The translations under genes and the position numbers were made by a program. Below, piece after piece: positions 36,150 to 47,556 of a DNA stretch of 64,000 nt (positions are counted from its first letter, which is position 1; each line of letters starts with the position of its first letter). The notes below the pieces were generated by a model, which searched no databases, was not told the DNA's origin, and saw only the letters and a program-made list of their open reading frames with translations. This DNA is from Malania oleifera (Eukaryota > Streptophyta > Magnoliopsida > Santalales > Ximeniaceae), in contig NC_080424.1 of the NCBI RefSeq assembly GCF_029873635.1, positions 1,391,501 through 1,455,500 on the forward strand, written 5' to 3'.

Positions 36150-37451
36150 ACAAAGGTACTTATCACTTTGTACAAATAATACTAGAAATAATAATATTGT
36201 TAATTTTGGCGGAAGAGGGCATTTTCATGTGAATGTGAATGTACTTTTGGCCCAAGTTGTGAGCTCACGTGAGCAGTGGCTTAGGATTTGCTTGAATGCA
36301 AATTTAGCTTAATTATGCTAGAATGAGCTATGGACTCAAAAACTATGTCAACTTGGGGCAAAAGGTTAGCTTGGGGTCAGAATGAGCTCAAGGCTTGAGA
36401 TAAATTCATAAACATGATTGACTTAACTAGGCAAAAAGGAGTGCAAGGAATTGTTTTTTTAGTTTGAGAATGACATAATGCAAAAGACAAAACATCCAAC
36501 CAAACGATGATTGTCATATTACTTAATTTAATAAGCTTAGTGGTGGGTATTAGTTCTGCAAAGGCCCATAGCATAGTCATTATTAAAGTCTTCCTAATTT
36601 TCTTGTCTTCTAAAGAAAATAATGGAGTCACAAAATGCTTCATGGGATCACCTCGTCCATATTTGTACCCTAACCCTTCTTCCCACAAAGAAACAATGAT
36701 TTATCCTTCCACTTCTCAATGGAATCATAAATCTCAAGTAGAATGCTTGTATGCTACCCTCTCATGCAAAAATAGCACAACCTACTTTGGTAGGACAACT
36801 GTTAATATAAAAAAAATTTGAGAGTTAGAAATTGTCATTTGAACATTGACCTCAACCCAGAGGCAACCAAAGCCTAACAAGATGTATGCTAGCTATTTAG
36901 GGCAAACTAGAAAGGTGGGAAGACAAATGACAAAAAACATTCTCAACAAAGAAATGTATAGGGGAAGCTTCAACCTAACCTTAAATGAAAAATCCAAACT
37001 TAATAAGATCAATGTTATATGCCTAATCAAAAGAAAAAAGGGAGGTGATGAAAAGATCAATGTTATATGCCTAATCAAAAGAAAAAGAGAAACTCCAAAT
37101 GTAGGAAGAACCCTTAGCCTCTATAACATCTAACCTATACTTGTATGGAAAACTTTATTAATTACATATAGTCTGGTACTAGATGAGTTAATGGTAAAAC
37201 GAAAAAAAAAATACTATATTGTCACATTTAAATGTCATAAATAGACAATATGCATTGAATGAACATAAAGGTCATGATGGATTCACTTGGAGTTACCAAT
37301 TGCACAGAGACATGAACCACCTTGATATAGTAAACTAGGTTTTAAATTCAGAAATCGACATTTGCATCCATTAAAATGACAAACCCTTTCAGATGACATG
37401 ACACCCAAAAAAAAAAAAAGGAAAATTAATAAGCAATGACCTAGTGATTAA

Positions 37452-37634
37452 TTAATCTCTGCCCGTTGCCGCCGCCCTCTGGTGCTCGACCATTTCCATG
37501 GTTAATAAGAATTGGTTCATTGCAGCTTGGTTAAAGGTGAGATTTGGGCTTGCAACTTGGCCATTGATTTGCATTTTTGAAGTTGCTGCAAATTTTCTCA
37601 AAGTCTTAAGAAAAATGTTTTGTATTTTTGACAA
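37452..37634 (-). CDS. Small unassigned ORF (60 codons), low support
   Basis: The minus-strand frame starts MSKIQNIFLKTLRKFAATSK and ends HQRAAATGRD. It has balanced composition (basic amphipathic N-terminus, Gln/Met-rich C-terminal half, Ala run) unlike the surrounding AT-rich frames. The GC rise at its 3' end (gttgccgccgccctctgg) is local. No family is recognised and no promoter or splice context is evident. An LTR fragment begins 18 bp away, so it could equally be a host exon cut by insertion or a chance frame. Confidence 0.25.
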   Translation of the reverse strand: MSKIQNIFLKTLRKFAATSKMQINGQVASPNLTFNQAAMNQFLLTMEMVEHQRAAATGRD

Positions 37635-37651
37635 TTAAAGGGATTAGTGTG

Positions 37652-37960
37652 TGTCGCGGCGTCCCGGGAGCGCGTGTGCCCCGGGCTGCGAAATTAAAAT
37701 CAATTTAATATTTTCAAGGAAAAATATGGTGTAGTAGGAGGCGCCAATAACCTTAGGCTTGCGTTTAGAACACATGATTGACAGTACCCCGTTAGGGGTT
37801 AGAATCGGGTCTACCATTGACCAGAGCTGGGGGGTCGGGAGTTCGGTTTACGCGAGGGGAAGGTGTACGAGCCCCCCTCACGCAGCTGACGTTCTTAAAG
37901 GAAACGGTACCCTAATTAATTTAAAAAATTATCCCCCTTAAGTTAACTAAAAATCTTAAT
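37652..37960 (-). mobile_element. LTR 3'-end fragment, TGTAGACACC-type family
   Basis: On the minus strand it ends GGGACGCCGCGACA and carries the cgcgtaaaccgaactcccga-like and gaccxgattctaaccccta-like blocks seen at the 3' ends of the three long LTRs (e.g. 58500-58726). Only the terminal ~300 bp are recognisable. Confidence 0.6.
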
Positions 37961-38549
37961 TACTCCTTTTCTGAGATTTATAAATACATAGGAAAATAAA
38001 TAAATAGAATGAAGAAGTGGGTAGTTGACGGCCAATCAATTATATCTATATTATGAGACGCTGATTTCCTATATTCACGGTAGTGTCATCAAGATACACA
38101 CCTATATGATGTTGACATTTATCTAAGAAAAAGTCTTAAATCAAGTAGGCACTTTCAATTTTCCAAATACAATAGCTTTCTAAATTTATAAATAAATAAA
38201 AAATCTTTGAGATTTATTTTTATTAATAAAATAATATTTTGAAATGACATTAGTTTAATAAATTAAATTAAAAAATTAGTATGTATAATATCTTAAAAAC
38301 TAACTAAATGAATGAAAGACCTAACTAACTAAATGTTTAATGGAATCATTGCTAACATATTATTTTCCAGGTGTGGCTAGTTAACCTAAACTAAATTCTA
38401 TCCGTTTTTTATCTTTAAACTAAATCTAAGTTCAAAAACTAAAAATCTTGGCTTGTGTAATCAGAGTAAAGTTTGGGAGCACAATAATGTGAAAAAAAGG
38501 TATCAACACCCTTTATACGTCCATTCCACCAAAGGTACGTGATTAGTCA
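37961..38549. other. AT-rich flank of TRIM
   Basis: AT-rich sequence with no recognised gene; possibly the rest of the LTR fragment plus host DNA. The TRIM target repeat AGTCA lies at 38545-38549. Confidence 0.35.
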
Positions 38550-39210
38550 TGTTGAGAATTCCACTTGAGTTTGTCCCACATTAAAAATATGAGTGGATGA
38601 TGGGTGCTTATATATATGATTGTGCCAAAAACCCAATAGGATTAAGTTTTTAGGTCAAGTTGGTATAAATTCATGTGTATCAAGTCCACCCATGGGCTCT
38701 TTCGGTGCTAACAAATAGTAATATTAGAGCCGACGGTTCGTAACTCTAGGTGAGCGACATCATAAAAATTCGATACGTAAAACTAATTCTCTTGACGTGC
38801 TAATAGTTGGAGGACCAAGTATGTGGCCAGGACCAATAAGGATTATCTAGGCTAGGGACAGATCAAAATAGGGTCAAGACGTGAGAGGTCAGATTGGTTC
38901 GGATGCACGTGGAATGCAATCCAACGCACGTAAAGCACTAATGGTAAGGCTCACTTGAGCAACTGTTGGGAAATTGCGCTTACGCCTAGAAGGAAAACGA
39001 TTTCCGGTCAAGGGGGAGCAGTTGGAACTTACAAGTAAAGTGGACATTGTTGAGAATTCCATGAGTTTGTCCCACATTAGAAAATTTGAGTGAATGATGA
39101 GTGCTTATATACATGGTTGGACCCAAAACCCAATAGGCTTAGACTTTTGGGTCAAGTTGGTGTTCACGCATGTGTATCAACCCCACCCATGGGCTCCTCC
39201 GGTGCTAACA
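38550..39210 (+). mobile_element. TRIM element, complete, target repeat AGTCA
   Basis: A 661-bp miniature LTR element: LTRs of 164 bp (38550-38713) and 163 bp (39048-39210), both TGTTGAGAATTCCA to GGTGCTAACA with a gcttatata TATA-like box; a primer-site-like atagtaatattagagcc after the first LTR; a polypurine segment aagggggagcag before the second; and perfect AGTCA repeats at 38545-38549 and 39211-39215. It has no coding capacity, so it depends on another element's proteins. The same LTR is the core of the tandem array at 9245-11508, in opposite orientation. Confidence 0.9.
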
Positions 39211-39600
39211 AGTCAATGATTACCTATTGACTCTTTTGTGTTTATTTAGCTACCAACCTTTAAATATTGAACAATCCTACTTTTTGAGTTATGTTATCAA
39301 ATTAATTAACAATTAACACTAACAAAAAAAAAACACTTACAATATGTAGAACACATAGAAACACATGTACAAAATCATTCAAACATAAAAGTCACATTTG
39401 AGAGTATGAATTTTGGAGTTTGAATAAATGAATTAGGATTTAAAATATATTTCATATGTAAATTACACCATTTTTAATATTATACATGTGTGTGTATATG
39501 CTTCTCCCTTTCCATGGTAAATCCAATTGTTTATATTTGGCGTGCCATTCTCCTTTCATGATTTGTCCAAGCTCTCCTTTTGGGCGTGAACAAGCTAAAC
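39211..39600 (-). repeat. Inverted copy of the array flank and spacer
   Basis: On the minus strand it follows 9160-9549: cttgttcacgcccaaaagga, gagaatggcacgccaaatat, the cacacatgtataatatt block, the poly-T run and gagtcaataggtaatcattg. It is a single-copy, unamplified version of the ~550-bp unit's flank. Confidence 0.8.
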
Positions 39601-39790
39601 TGATGGGTGGAGAGGAACGCTCAGTCACTCGTTGTGACTGAAACTTAGTGAGAATCAATACCAAACAACAAACACATTCAATTTATTTCAAAACTAAATT
39701 ACAGAGGAATCAAAACACTCGCTCACTAGCTATTACTCTCTCTACACACCACATAATATATTACATAAACACACCTATTTATAGCAAATT
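39601..39790 (-). mobile_element. Copia-like LTR, 3' portion (reverse)
   Basis: The complement runs gctataaataggtgtgttt to CTCCACCCATCA and is about 95% like 19780-19955. It is followed on that strand by gttta and then the spacer sequence, whereas the LTR at 19627 is preceded by gttca at the matching point of the same spacer. The pair therefore looks like the two ends of one insertion with target repeat GTTYA, now far apart and inverted. The other edge is cut by the gypsy interior at about 39791. Confidence 0.65.
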
Positions 39791-40944
39791 TCAAAACCGG
39801 TCAAATGTCATGGCTATCGGAGTCGCCCTCTGCTGCTCCAGTAGTCTCACTGCAGTCCACCATCTCTCGGCCTCTCCTGTCAGTCTATAGGTGGTGAAAA
39901 GGACCCTCTGTTCCTCAGTACACTGCAATACAGCCAAGACTTTCTCAGTCTCCTGCATCCAGTTCTCAGCGGCTGCAGGATCAACTCCACTTGAGAATGC
40001 CAGAGGATTCATCTTCATAAACTTCTCTATGATGCACTTACGGCCTGTAAATGGACCACCCTGCCCCCTCGAGCTTCTAGCGATCTTAGCCATAACCTAC
40101 TAAGTCATGCTACATAATATCGCGTCAGAGTCGGTCCCAGCTACACCTGATGGCCCTACTCCATCACTGCCACTCGCATTTGCACTATTTCCTCCTAGAT
40201 TCATCTTGAAAACAAACAATTGCAACTCAGTAATCCTATCCTTATAATTTACCCACTTAACCTAGTCTCTTATCTCAATACTCAACTTATTTCTAATCCC
40301 CATTCCTACATTCTAGGAACACAACCCGACAATAGTTTACTATGGTTTTCTTGAAATTGTCACCTTAGGAAAAACACAAAAATTACCATGGAAGTCCTAT
40401 CTCCAGACTATAGAACAAAACATCAAATCATTTCCTATACTCTAGTATTGTTTCCGCTGCATTATAAAGTCTACAGAACATAGCAACCTAGGCTCTGATA
40501 CCAAACTGTGACGACCTACTTAATTTCCACATTTTTTTCCCATAATATAAATACAATATCACAAAACTCATCAAATCATAGTCCACCTGGACCCGTGGGT
40601 ACTAGAGATATATCAGAACATATAGCAGAAGCCTAAGCAGTAGGAAACATACAATCATATACATCTCATTATATCATACATCACAATACCAAAGTTACTA
40701 CAACCATTATATTTATATACACATAGTACACATCCCAAAAGATATCTTAAGGCCATCCCACAAAATACATCCGACCCTATCAAAACACTTACCCTTCTGG
40801 AAGGGCAAACCAACCGTACTAGATCAGCGGGGCTTTACCTGCTCTCCTATCAGGGACTTCTGAAATATTTATAAAATTTAGGGTGAGACACCTCTCAGTA
40901 AAGGAAATAAACTAACACTAGTGTGTGACAACATGAGCATTTCT

Positions 40945-40988
<44 letters not shown>

Positions 40989-42661
40989 CATAAACATAAC
41001 CAGTAAAACTGTATATACATCATTTCTGGGAAAACATGTATAATCAAACATGACAGAACAAAATGGTTTCCATAGCATAATTCATCTCATATAAATGATA
41101 ATACCAAAACAAACATCCCTAGAAGGTTAGCTGGATGTTGTCATGTATTACCCCCACATGACTGAGTTGTGTAGCCCAAAGGCGGGACCTGACAATGGTT
41201 AACTGACCACTGCCAAGTCAAAAGTACAGTCTATAAGTTTGATGGGTCTGCCAGACCTGGTCCGTACACCAAGGGCGCTCACACACTTCTTAAAAACCAC
41301 ATCGACCATCCAATGTCACACCACTCCGTATAGCAGCGTTAAAACAAATATCATGATCAGGATGACCATGGATACATAGCAACGGTACCATGCAAGTGCT
41401 AGCCTAGACCAAGTCAACCAGTTTCTGATATCATATAACATATACTGAAACTGTGATACATGGATATTTCATATCATTAATTATCAAATCAATTATATCA
41501 TTTTTCATATATACATATATCATAAAAATCATCAGCCCGTACCCCGATATTCCATATTTTACCATAACTCGGCCCGTAAGCCGGCAAATCATATCCATAG
41601 CTCAGCCCGTACACTGGCAAATCACATCCATAGCTTGGCCCGTACGCCGTAAAATCATATACATAGCACGGCCCGTACGCCGAATATCCATAACTTAGCT
41701 TGTACGCTGGTAAATCATACACATAACTCAGCCCATACACCAGCAAATATATCAAAATCTCGGCTCGTATGCCGGTTTTTCATTATAAAAATCCCTATCA
41801 TTAACACATTCCTAGAAAACAATTTTTAATTACAATTTCTACTCATGCCACACTAAACAGGTTTTTCGTATATTTAACATACCATCATTGTTAGCAGTAT
41901 TTCCCAAATATAAATCATATATAAATATATTTATTTTCCTGAAATCAAATGCTGTAACAATATACATATTTATCATAAAATACTAGTTTAGTTTATCCCC
42001 TTACCTATGTCCTAAAAATTCCCTAAGAGAAATACTCCTGCACCCGTTGGGTTTCCCGTTCAACACCCAGAAAACAACATTCCCCCAAAACTAAAGTTCA
42101 GTATTACTACGCGTACTACACTTTCTACAATAGTCAAATAACCAAATACTGAGTGGAAAGCCTCACCCTGGATTTGGGATAGTTTCCAACTCAGCCCTAG
42201 CAACGATCCGCTCCGGCAGACTTGTAGAGAACTTTCCCAAGAGCGTCGTGGTGGCTTCAGATCATCAAACTAGCAGAAAATTGGCCCGAGATCTTAGAGA
42301 GAAGGAGGAGAAATCGAAGGATGAGAAAGAGAGAGAAATTTTGCGCTAGGAAATGAACTAAAAAATCATGTTTAACTCTATTTATACTGTGAGATTCGTT
42401 GACGAGCCACGTCACCTCGTCAACGAGTCCTGTAGAAAGTTCATCGACGAACCTCAACCCTCGTTGACAAGTTTCAGGCTTCCAAAAATCCTCTCTCGGT
42501 ATCTTCTCGTCGATGAGACAGAACTTCATCGACGAGATTCTGAAGCACCCTCGTCAACAAACCCCTGTGTTCGTTGACGAAGTCGACTGCCTCCTTCTGT
42601 TCCTATTTCCAATTCCCTTTCTTTTTATTATTTGCATACCATTATTCTTCATATCGTTACA
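39791..42661 (-). mobile_element. Ty3/gypsy chromovirus (Tekay-like), 5' portion only, degraded
   Basis: On the minus strand: a 2155-bp 5' LTR (42661 down to 40507, TGTAACGATATG to GTCGTCACA), an initiator-Met primer site (40491-40503, complement of tggtatcagagcc), and a gag piece at about 39800-40090 with KMNPLAFSSGVDPAAAENW and GEAERWW, close to gag of the young element. The remainder is gone. It is an old fragment with a missing pol region and no 3' LTR. Its LTR carries a tandem motif at 41545-41775 and a (TA)n run at 40949-40986. Confidence 0.8.
41545..41775. repeat. Tandem 'cggcccgtacgcc' motif in degraded LTR
   Basis: Seven to eight ~27-bp units of (a)gctcggcccgtacgccggcaaatcatatccat with divergence; it occupies the same part of the LTR as the ggcgcgaggccat motif of the young element. 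Confidence 0.85.
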
Positions 42662-43325
42662 ATTTTCAAGTCCCGCCTTCAGGCCACACAACCCAGTCAT
42701 GTGGAGGTAATATATGACAACAGTCATCTAACCTACCAGGGTTGTTTTCTTATTATTATTATTGTATGAGATGGATTATGCTAAAAGAAATCCTGTATGT
42801 TCTGCTATGCTATGATTATACATTTTTTTCCCAGAAATGATACATACAGTTTTACTGGTTATGTTTATGTATATGATTATATGTATATCACAGAAAATAT
42901 TATGTTGTCACACACTAGTATTAGTTTATTTCCCTTACTGAGAGGTGTCTCATCCCTAATTATATGATCATTTCAGGAGCCCTACTAGGAGAGCAGATAA
43001 AGCTCTGCTGAGATAGATACAACTGACCTGGGCTTTTTGAAGGGTAAGTATTTTGTTAGGGCCAGTTGGATTTGGTGAGAAGTGGCTCTAGGACACTTTT
43101 TGGGATGTGTATTTAAATATAATGGATGTAGTAACTTTGGTACAAAGGTGGATGGTATTATGTTTATAGTGATTATGATTTTATGTTTCCTGCTGCTTAG
43201 GCTTCCATATTATATCTCTATTGTATCCCTAATACCCACGGGTTCAGGTTGATCATGATCTGCTGGATGTGTTATACTGGTTTTATTATATTAAAAAAAA
43301 ATTGGAAATTAAGCAAGTCATTACA
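42662..43325 (+). mobile_element. LTR 3' part, same family, head-to-head
   Basis: From cccgccttcaggccacacaa to aagcaagtcattaca it matches, in reverse complement, 40507-41190 of the adjacent degraded LTR. The two form a ~650-bp-arm inverted repeat around the rest of the LTR. Either a second, truncated insertion in the opposite orientation or an inversion of part of the element. Confidence 0.75.
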
Positions 43326-45308
43326 ATCGCTGCCAATTCTAGATCATGCATAGGATAGTTCTTCTCATATTCTTTAAGCTTCCTAGATGCATAAGCAACA
43401 ACTCTCCCGTGCTGCATCACCACGCTCCGAAGTCCCCTCTGGGATGCATCATTGTATATGACAAACTCATCCTCTCCTAATGGAATGGCTAATACTAGAG
43501 CAGTAATCAACCACTGCTTCAGCTCTTGGAAGCTCTGCTCACATTCATCAGACCATTCAAACCTCAAATTCTTCCTCGTGAGTCATGTCAAGGGGCTTGA
43601 GAGTCTGGAAAAATCATCTACAAAATGCCGATAATACCTTGCCATACCTAGAAAACTCCTGATCTCTTCGACATTCCTCGACCACGACCAATCCACCACT
43701 GTTTCTATCTTACTTGGATCAACGAATATGCCATCCCCGTAGATCACATGCCCTAGAAAAGTAACCTGCTTTAGCCAAAATTCACATTTCTTGAATTTCG
43801 CATATATCTTTCTTTCCTTCAAATCTACAACACCAGTCTCAAATGATGCTCGTGTTCCTCAAAGGTCCTCGAATAGATAAGTATTTCATCCATAAAAACC
43901 ACCACAAACTGGTCTAAATACTGATGGAACACCCGATTCATCAGATCTATAAATGCTACCGAGGCATTAGTCAAACCAAGCAGCATTACGAGAAACTTGT
44001 AGTGCCCATATCTAGTCCTAAAAGCTATCTTCGACACATCCTCCGCTTTAACTTTCATCTGGTGATAACCTGACCAAAGGTTAATCTTAGAATAAACTTG
44101 AGTCCCTTGGAGCTGATCAAATAAATCATCGATTCTGGGAAGAGGATATTTATTCTTTATCATCACTTTATTTTATCTCTCGGTAATCAATACACATCCT
44201 CATGTTCCCATCCTTTTTCTTTACGAATATCATCGGTGCTCCCCAAGGCGACACACTAGGCCTGATAAATCATTTATCTAACAGCTCCTACAACTGAACT
44301 TTTAACTCCTTCAATTAGCTAGAGCCATCCTGTAAGGTGCTCTAGATATTGGTGTCGTCCCTGGAAGTAGATCAATTACAAATTCTATTTCCCGATCTGG
44401 TGGTAAGCCAAGTAGCTCTTCTGGAAAAACTTCTGAAAATTCTCTAACCACTGGAATGTCAGCTTGTTTCAATTATTCTTTTGGCATCTCCTTTATGTAG
44501 GCCACATATCCCTGGCAACTACTCAAAAGTAACCTCTTCGCCTGGATGGAAGATAACAACTATGGTGAAGCACGCACACGTGACCCCACAAATCTATATT
44601 CCTGCTCCCCGGGAGGTCTGAACACCACTTCCCTTTGATGACAATCGATGCTAGCATAGTGAGCAGCCAGCCAGTGCATTCCTAGAATTACCTCAAATCC
44701 ATGCATCTCCAATACTACCAGATCAACTGATAGATACCTCCCCTGAATTATCATGGGGCAGTTCTGAATTACTCTCTGATAAATCCCTACTACCCCTATT
44801 GGCGTAGCTACTAATAAACTAACTCCCAACCGCTGAGTTTCAACCTCACACAACTTCACAAATTCTCAAGCAATAAAAGAGTGGGTCGCCCCTTAATCAA
44901 ACAATACAATAGCTTTAAATGACAATATTGAGACGGTACTTGTCACGACGTCTTCAGTTGCCTCCGCATCTCCGGGTGTCAATGCATAAACTCGTGTCGG
45001 GGCGACATTCCTCTATTGTCCACCATGAGGTGCCTAATGACCTCCTCTATATGGTCTCGGATCAGATGCTGTTGCAGGCAATGCTCGGCAATCTCTCGTC
45101 ATATGCCCTATCTAATAGCACCGATAACAGATTGTCTCCCTGAGTCGGCACTCTCCCAAATGTCTTCTATAACATGTAGGGCAAGGAGGGGGCATCTGTA
45201 TACCTTTTCCTACTTGATCTCCTCCTCCTGGTCTCCGTGTAATGCGCCAACCTAGGTCTACTAGGGAGCACTACATCTCTTCTCCTCCACTTGGACCAGA
45301 CAACGGGG

Positions 45309-46979
45309 TGACTCACTCGAAAAATGAGCAGCTCGAAAGCTATCCCAAGTATAGGAGTTATGTCGTGTAATATTAAGCCCAAGGGCTAGATCGTCTCCTC
45401 AGGGAATGCGTTTAATCTCAGATTTTACGTTCTTCCAATCGAAATTAAAAATGCACTGAACTCAGTTCAGATTCGGGTTTTTCAAGATTGTTCAATTTCG
45501 TTCTCAACAAATTAAATGACACGCGATTTAAAGTCCTAAAACTAGCACGCACAAAATTAAATAACAATAAAGGAAACCCTAGGCTACTCAAGGAAATACC
45601 AAAGCATATTAACTAAAAATGGAAACTTTAAACATGGAATTAAAATTACGCTATGGAAACTTAATCGGATCTAACACACACACACTAAAAATTGGATCTT
45701 TAACCAAAATAATAGCTCAAACCACAATCACAATTTAAACACGAAACAAGCAAAAATTTAACACATAAACGATAACAAAGAAAATAATGGAAACACAAGA
45801 AATCAAACTAGACTTAATTAAAAAAACTAAATTAAAACTCCCACTAATTAGATAAACATATAAATAAATTTGACAAGAAATAAACACTTGACAATGTCCA
45901 ACTTAAAAAGAAATTTCAAATAACATTTAAAAAAAGCTGAACTTTATTTAGTAATTAAAGACTAAGCAAAAATAAATAAAAGTGTGAGAAAGAGAGAGAG
46001 TAAAACAGAGGGAGGCTCTCGGGTCTGCTGTAAATTGGCCGGGAAGACTGCTGTGGAGGAAGGGTGCTCGGGATGGTGGCTTTGTAGTGCTGCTGCTGCT
46101 GTGTTATCGGGTTGGAAACTGTTGCAGGGGCTGTTTTGTGGAGTTTCTGCTGGTTGTCACAGCCGGAGAAGATGCTGGCCTGGGCTGAGCTGCTGTGTGT
46201 GCTGTGTTGCAGAGAAATTTCAGCTGAGGAGGACTGCTATGGTGGTGTTTCTCAGCTGCGGGAAGAGGAGAGGAGGCCGGCCATGTACAGAGGGATTTCA
46301 GCAAGAAAACAGAGGATGAAAAAAAAAGGGAAAGGAGAAGAAGAAACGAGAAGGAGAAAGCTAGAGAGAGAGCTGAAAAGAAAGACAAGACAAGGAAAGA
46401 TTAAAGAAGAAGAGGAAAAATAATAAGGAGAAGAGAAGAAGAAGAAGAAGAAGAAGGGGAAGAAGAAGAAGAGAAGAGGAGAGCAGAGGAGAGCCCTCCG
46501 GACTGCCTTCCCAAAAGAAGAAGGAGGAAGAGAAGATTTAAAGGGGATGGGGAAAAGCCCTATGACCCGAATTACCCAACCCGACCCGTTTGCAACGGGT
46601 TGACCCGGCAACTTGACTTTTTCATTTTTTTAATTCTCTGTTCGTTACAAATTCTGTTCTTCTGGAGCTCGTATCTCACAAAACTCAAAACATAAAAGTT
46701 GTAGATGATCCTTTCCTCTTTCTCCAGAAATTTGAATCGTCTCGATCGGAGCTCGCACGGAAAAGTTATACATGAAATACGAACAGGTGTCGGTTTTGAT
46801 TCCCGGGAATTTTTCCTGCGACAAAAAATTACCAAAATTTCATAAATAATGCAATAAAGTTCAAGAATAATAATTTTGGCACTTTGTTAAAATATTGAAC
46901 AAATTTGGACATTTAATTAAAAATATAAACCGTAAAGCCCGGGTTAAATGCCCAATTACGCAGTTTTGGTGCGTAATCA
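45309..46979 (-). mobile_element. Solo LTR, 1.67 kb, target repeat CGGGG
   Basis: A TG...CA segment (plus-strand TGACTCACTC to GCGTAATCA) is flanked by perfect CGGGG repeats at 45304-45308 and 46980-46984 within a Cassandra LTR; taking it out restores an uninterrupted 317-bp Cassandra LTR. On the minus strand a TATA-like cctttaaatc (46536) precedes a long CT-rich leader, so that is the likely orientation. A GA/CT-rich tract at 46260-46500 creates false open frames. Family not assigned. Confidence 0.88.
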
Positions 46980-47083
46980 CGGGGGGTGGGTCTTATCGGA
47001 CTAGTGACTCGCCCACAGACCAACACATGTCCTTTTCAGTGTGTTTTGTCCTCACTCACACACTTCTTGAGAAAACTTCTCAA

Positions 47084-47130
47084 AAGGTCATCCATCCCAA
47101 GATTACTCCAAGCCAAACACACTTAACCGT
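47084..47130 (-). promoter_or_regulatory. 5S-rRNA-like Pol III promoter block (Cassandra)
   Basis: The complement reads ggttaagtgtgtttggcttgg-like A-box then ggatggatgacctt-like C-box, spaced as in plant 5S rRNA genes. Confidence 0.8.
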
Positions 47131-47510
47131 GGAGTTCTTATGGGAAGACTCTCGAAAAGAAAGGTGTGCCTTGTTGATATGGGTAGTAACATCACATCCT
47201 TTTTAAGTCTTTCTTCCATGGGGTATCACATTCTCCCCCACTTACAGAAAGCAACGTCCTCATTGTGAACCAACATTTCCAAACCTAGGCAATGTGAATC
47301 TCATCACACTTCTAGCTGGGTATTGGCTCTGATACCATTTGTAACGCCTCAACCTAGGTTTGTTAGGGAGCACTATGTCTCTCCTCCTCCACCTGAACCA
47401 TACAATAGGGGGCGGGCCTTATCGGACTAATAACTGGTCCCATAGACCAACACATATCCTTTTTAGTGTGTTTTGTCCTCACTCACACACTTCCTAAGAA
47501 AACTTCCTAG

Positions 47511-47556
47511 AAGGTCACCCATCCCAAGATACTCCAAGGCAAGCCTGCTTAACCAT
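47511..47556 (-). promoter_or_regulatory. 5S-rRNA-like Pol III promoter block (Cassandra)
   Basis: The complement has ggttaagcaggcttg and gggatgggtgacctt, near-perfect to the internal control region of plant 5S rRNA genes, but embedded in an LTR. Confidence 0.85.

Larger units (their letters stand above)
35786..37651. other. Unclassified AT-rich sequence
   Basis: It continues the target of the gypsy insertion. It holds a 60-bp (CT)n microsatellite at 36089-36148 and a 45-bp direct duplication (aagatcaatgttatatgcct) at 37005-37080. Open frames near 36380-36820 have no recognisable domain. I see no gene that I can support apart from the short candidate at 37452-37634. Confidence 0.4.

Noticed and set aside
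36377-37133. Open frames of 95-104 codons on both strands
   Set aside because: No recognisable domain, AT-driven composition and an internal direct duplication; no splice or promoter support.
38733-38760. tRNA T-loop-like ggttcgtaactc
   Set aside because: It lies in the TRIM interior beside the primer-site region and no acceptor or anticodon stem could be formed.
46104-46611. Lys/Glu-rich or Phe/Ser-rich open frames
   Set aside because: GA/CT-rich low-complexity leader of the nested solo LTR.
45309-46979. Helitron or Mutator insertion in Cassandra
   Set aside because: A 5-bp perfect repeat and TG...CA ends fit a solo LTR better; no CTRR end, hairpin or long terminal inverted repeat is present.
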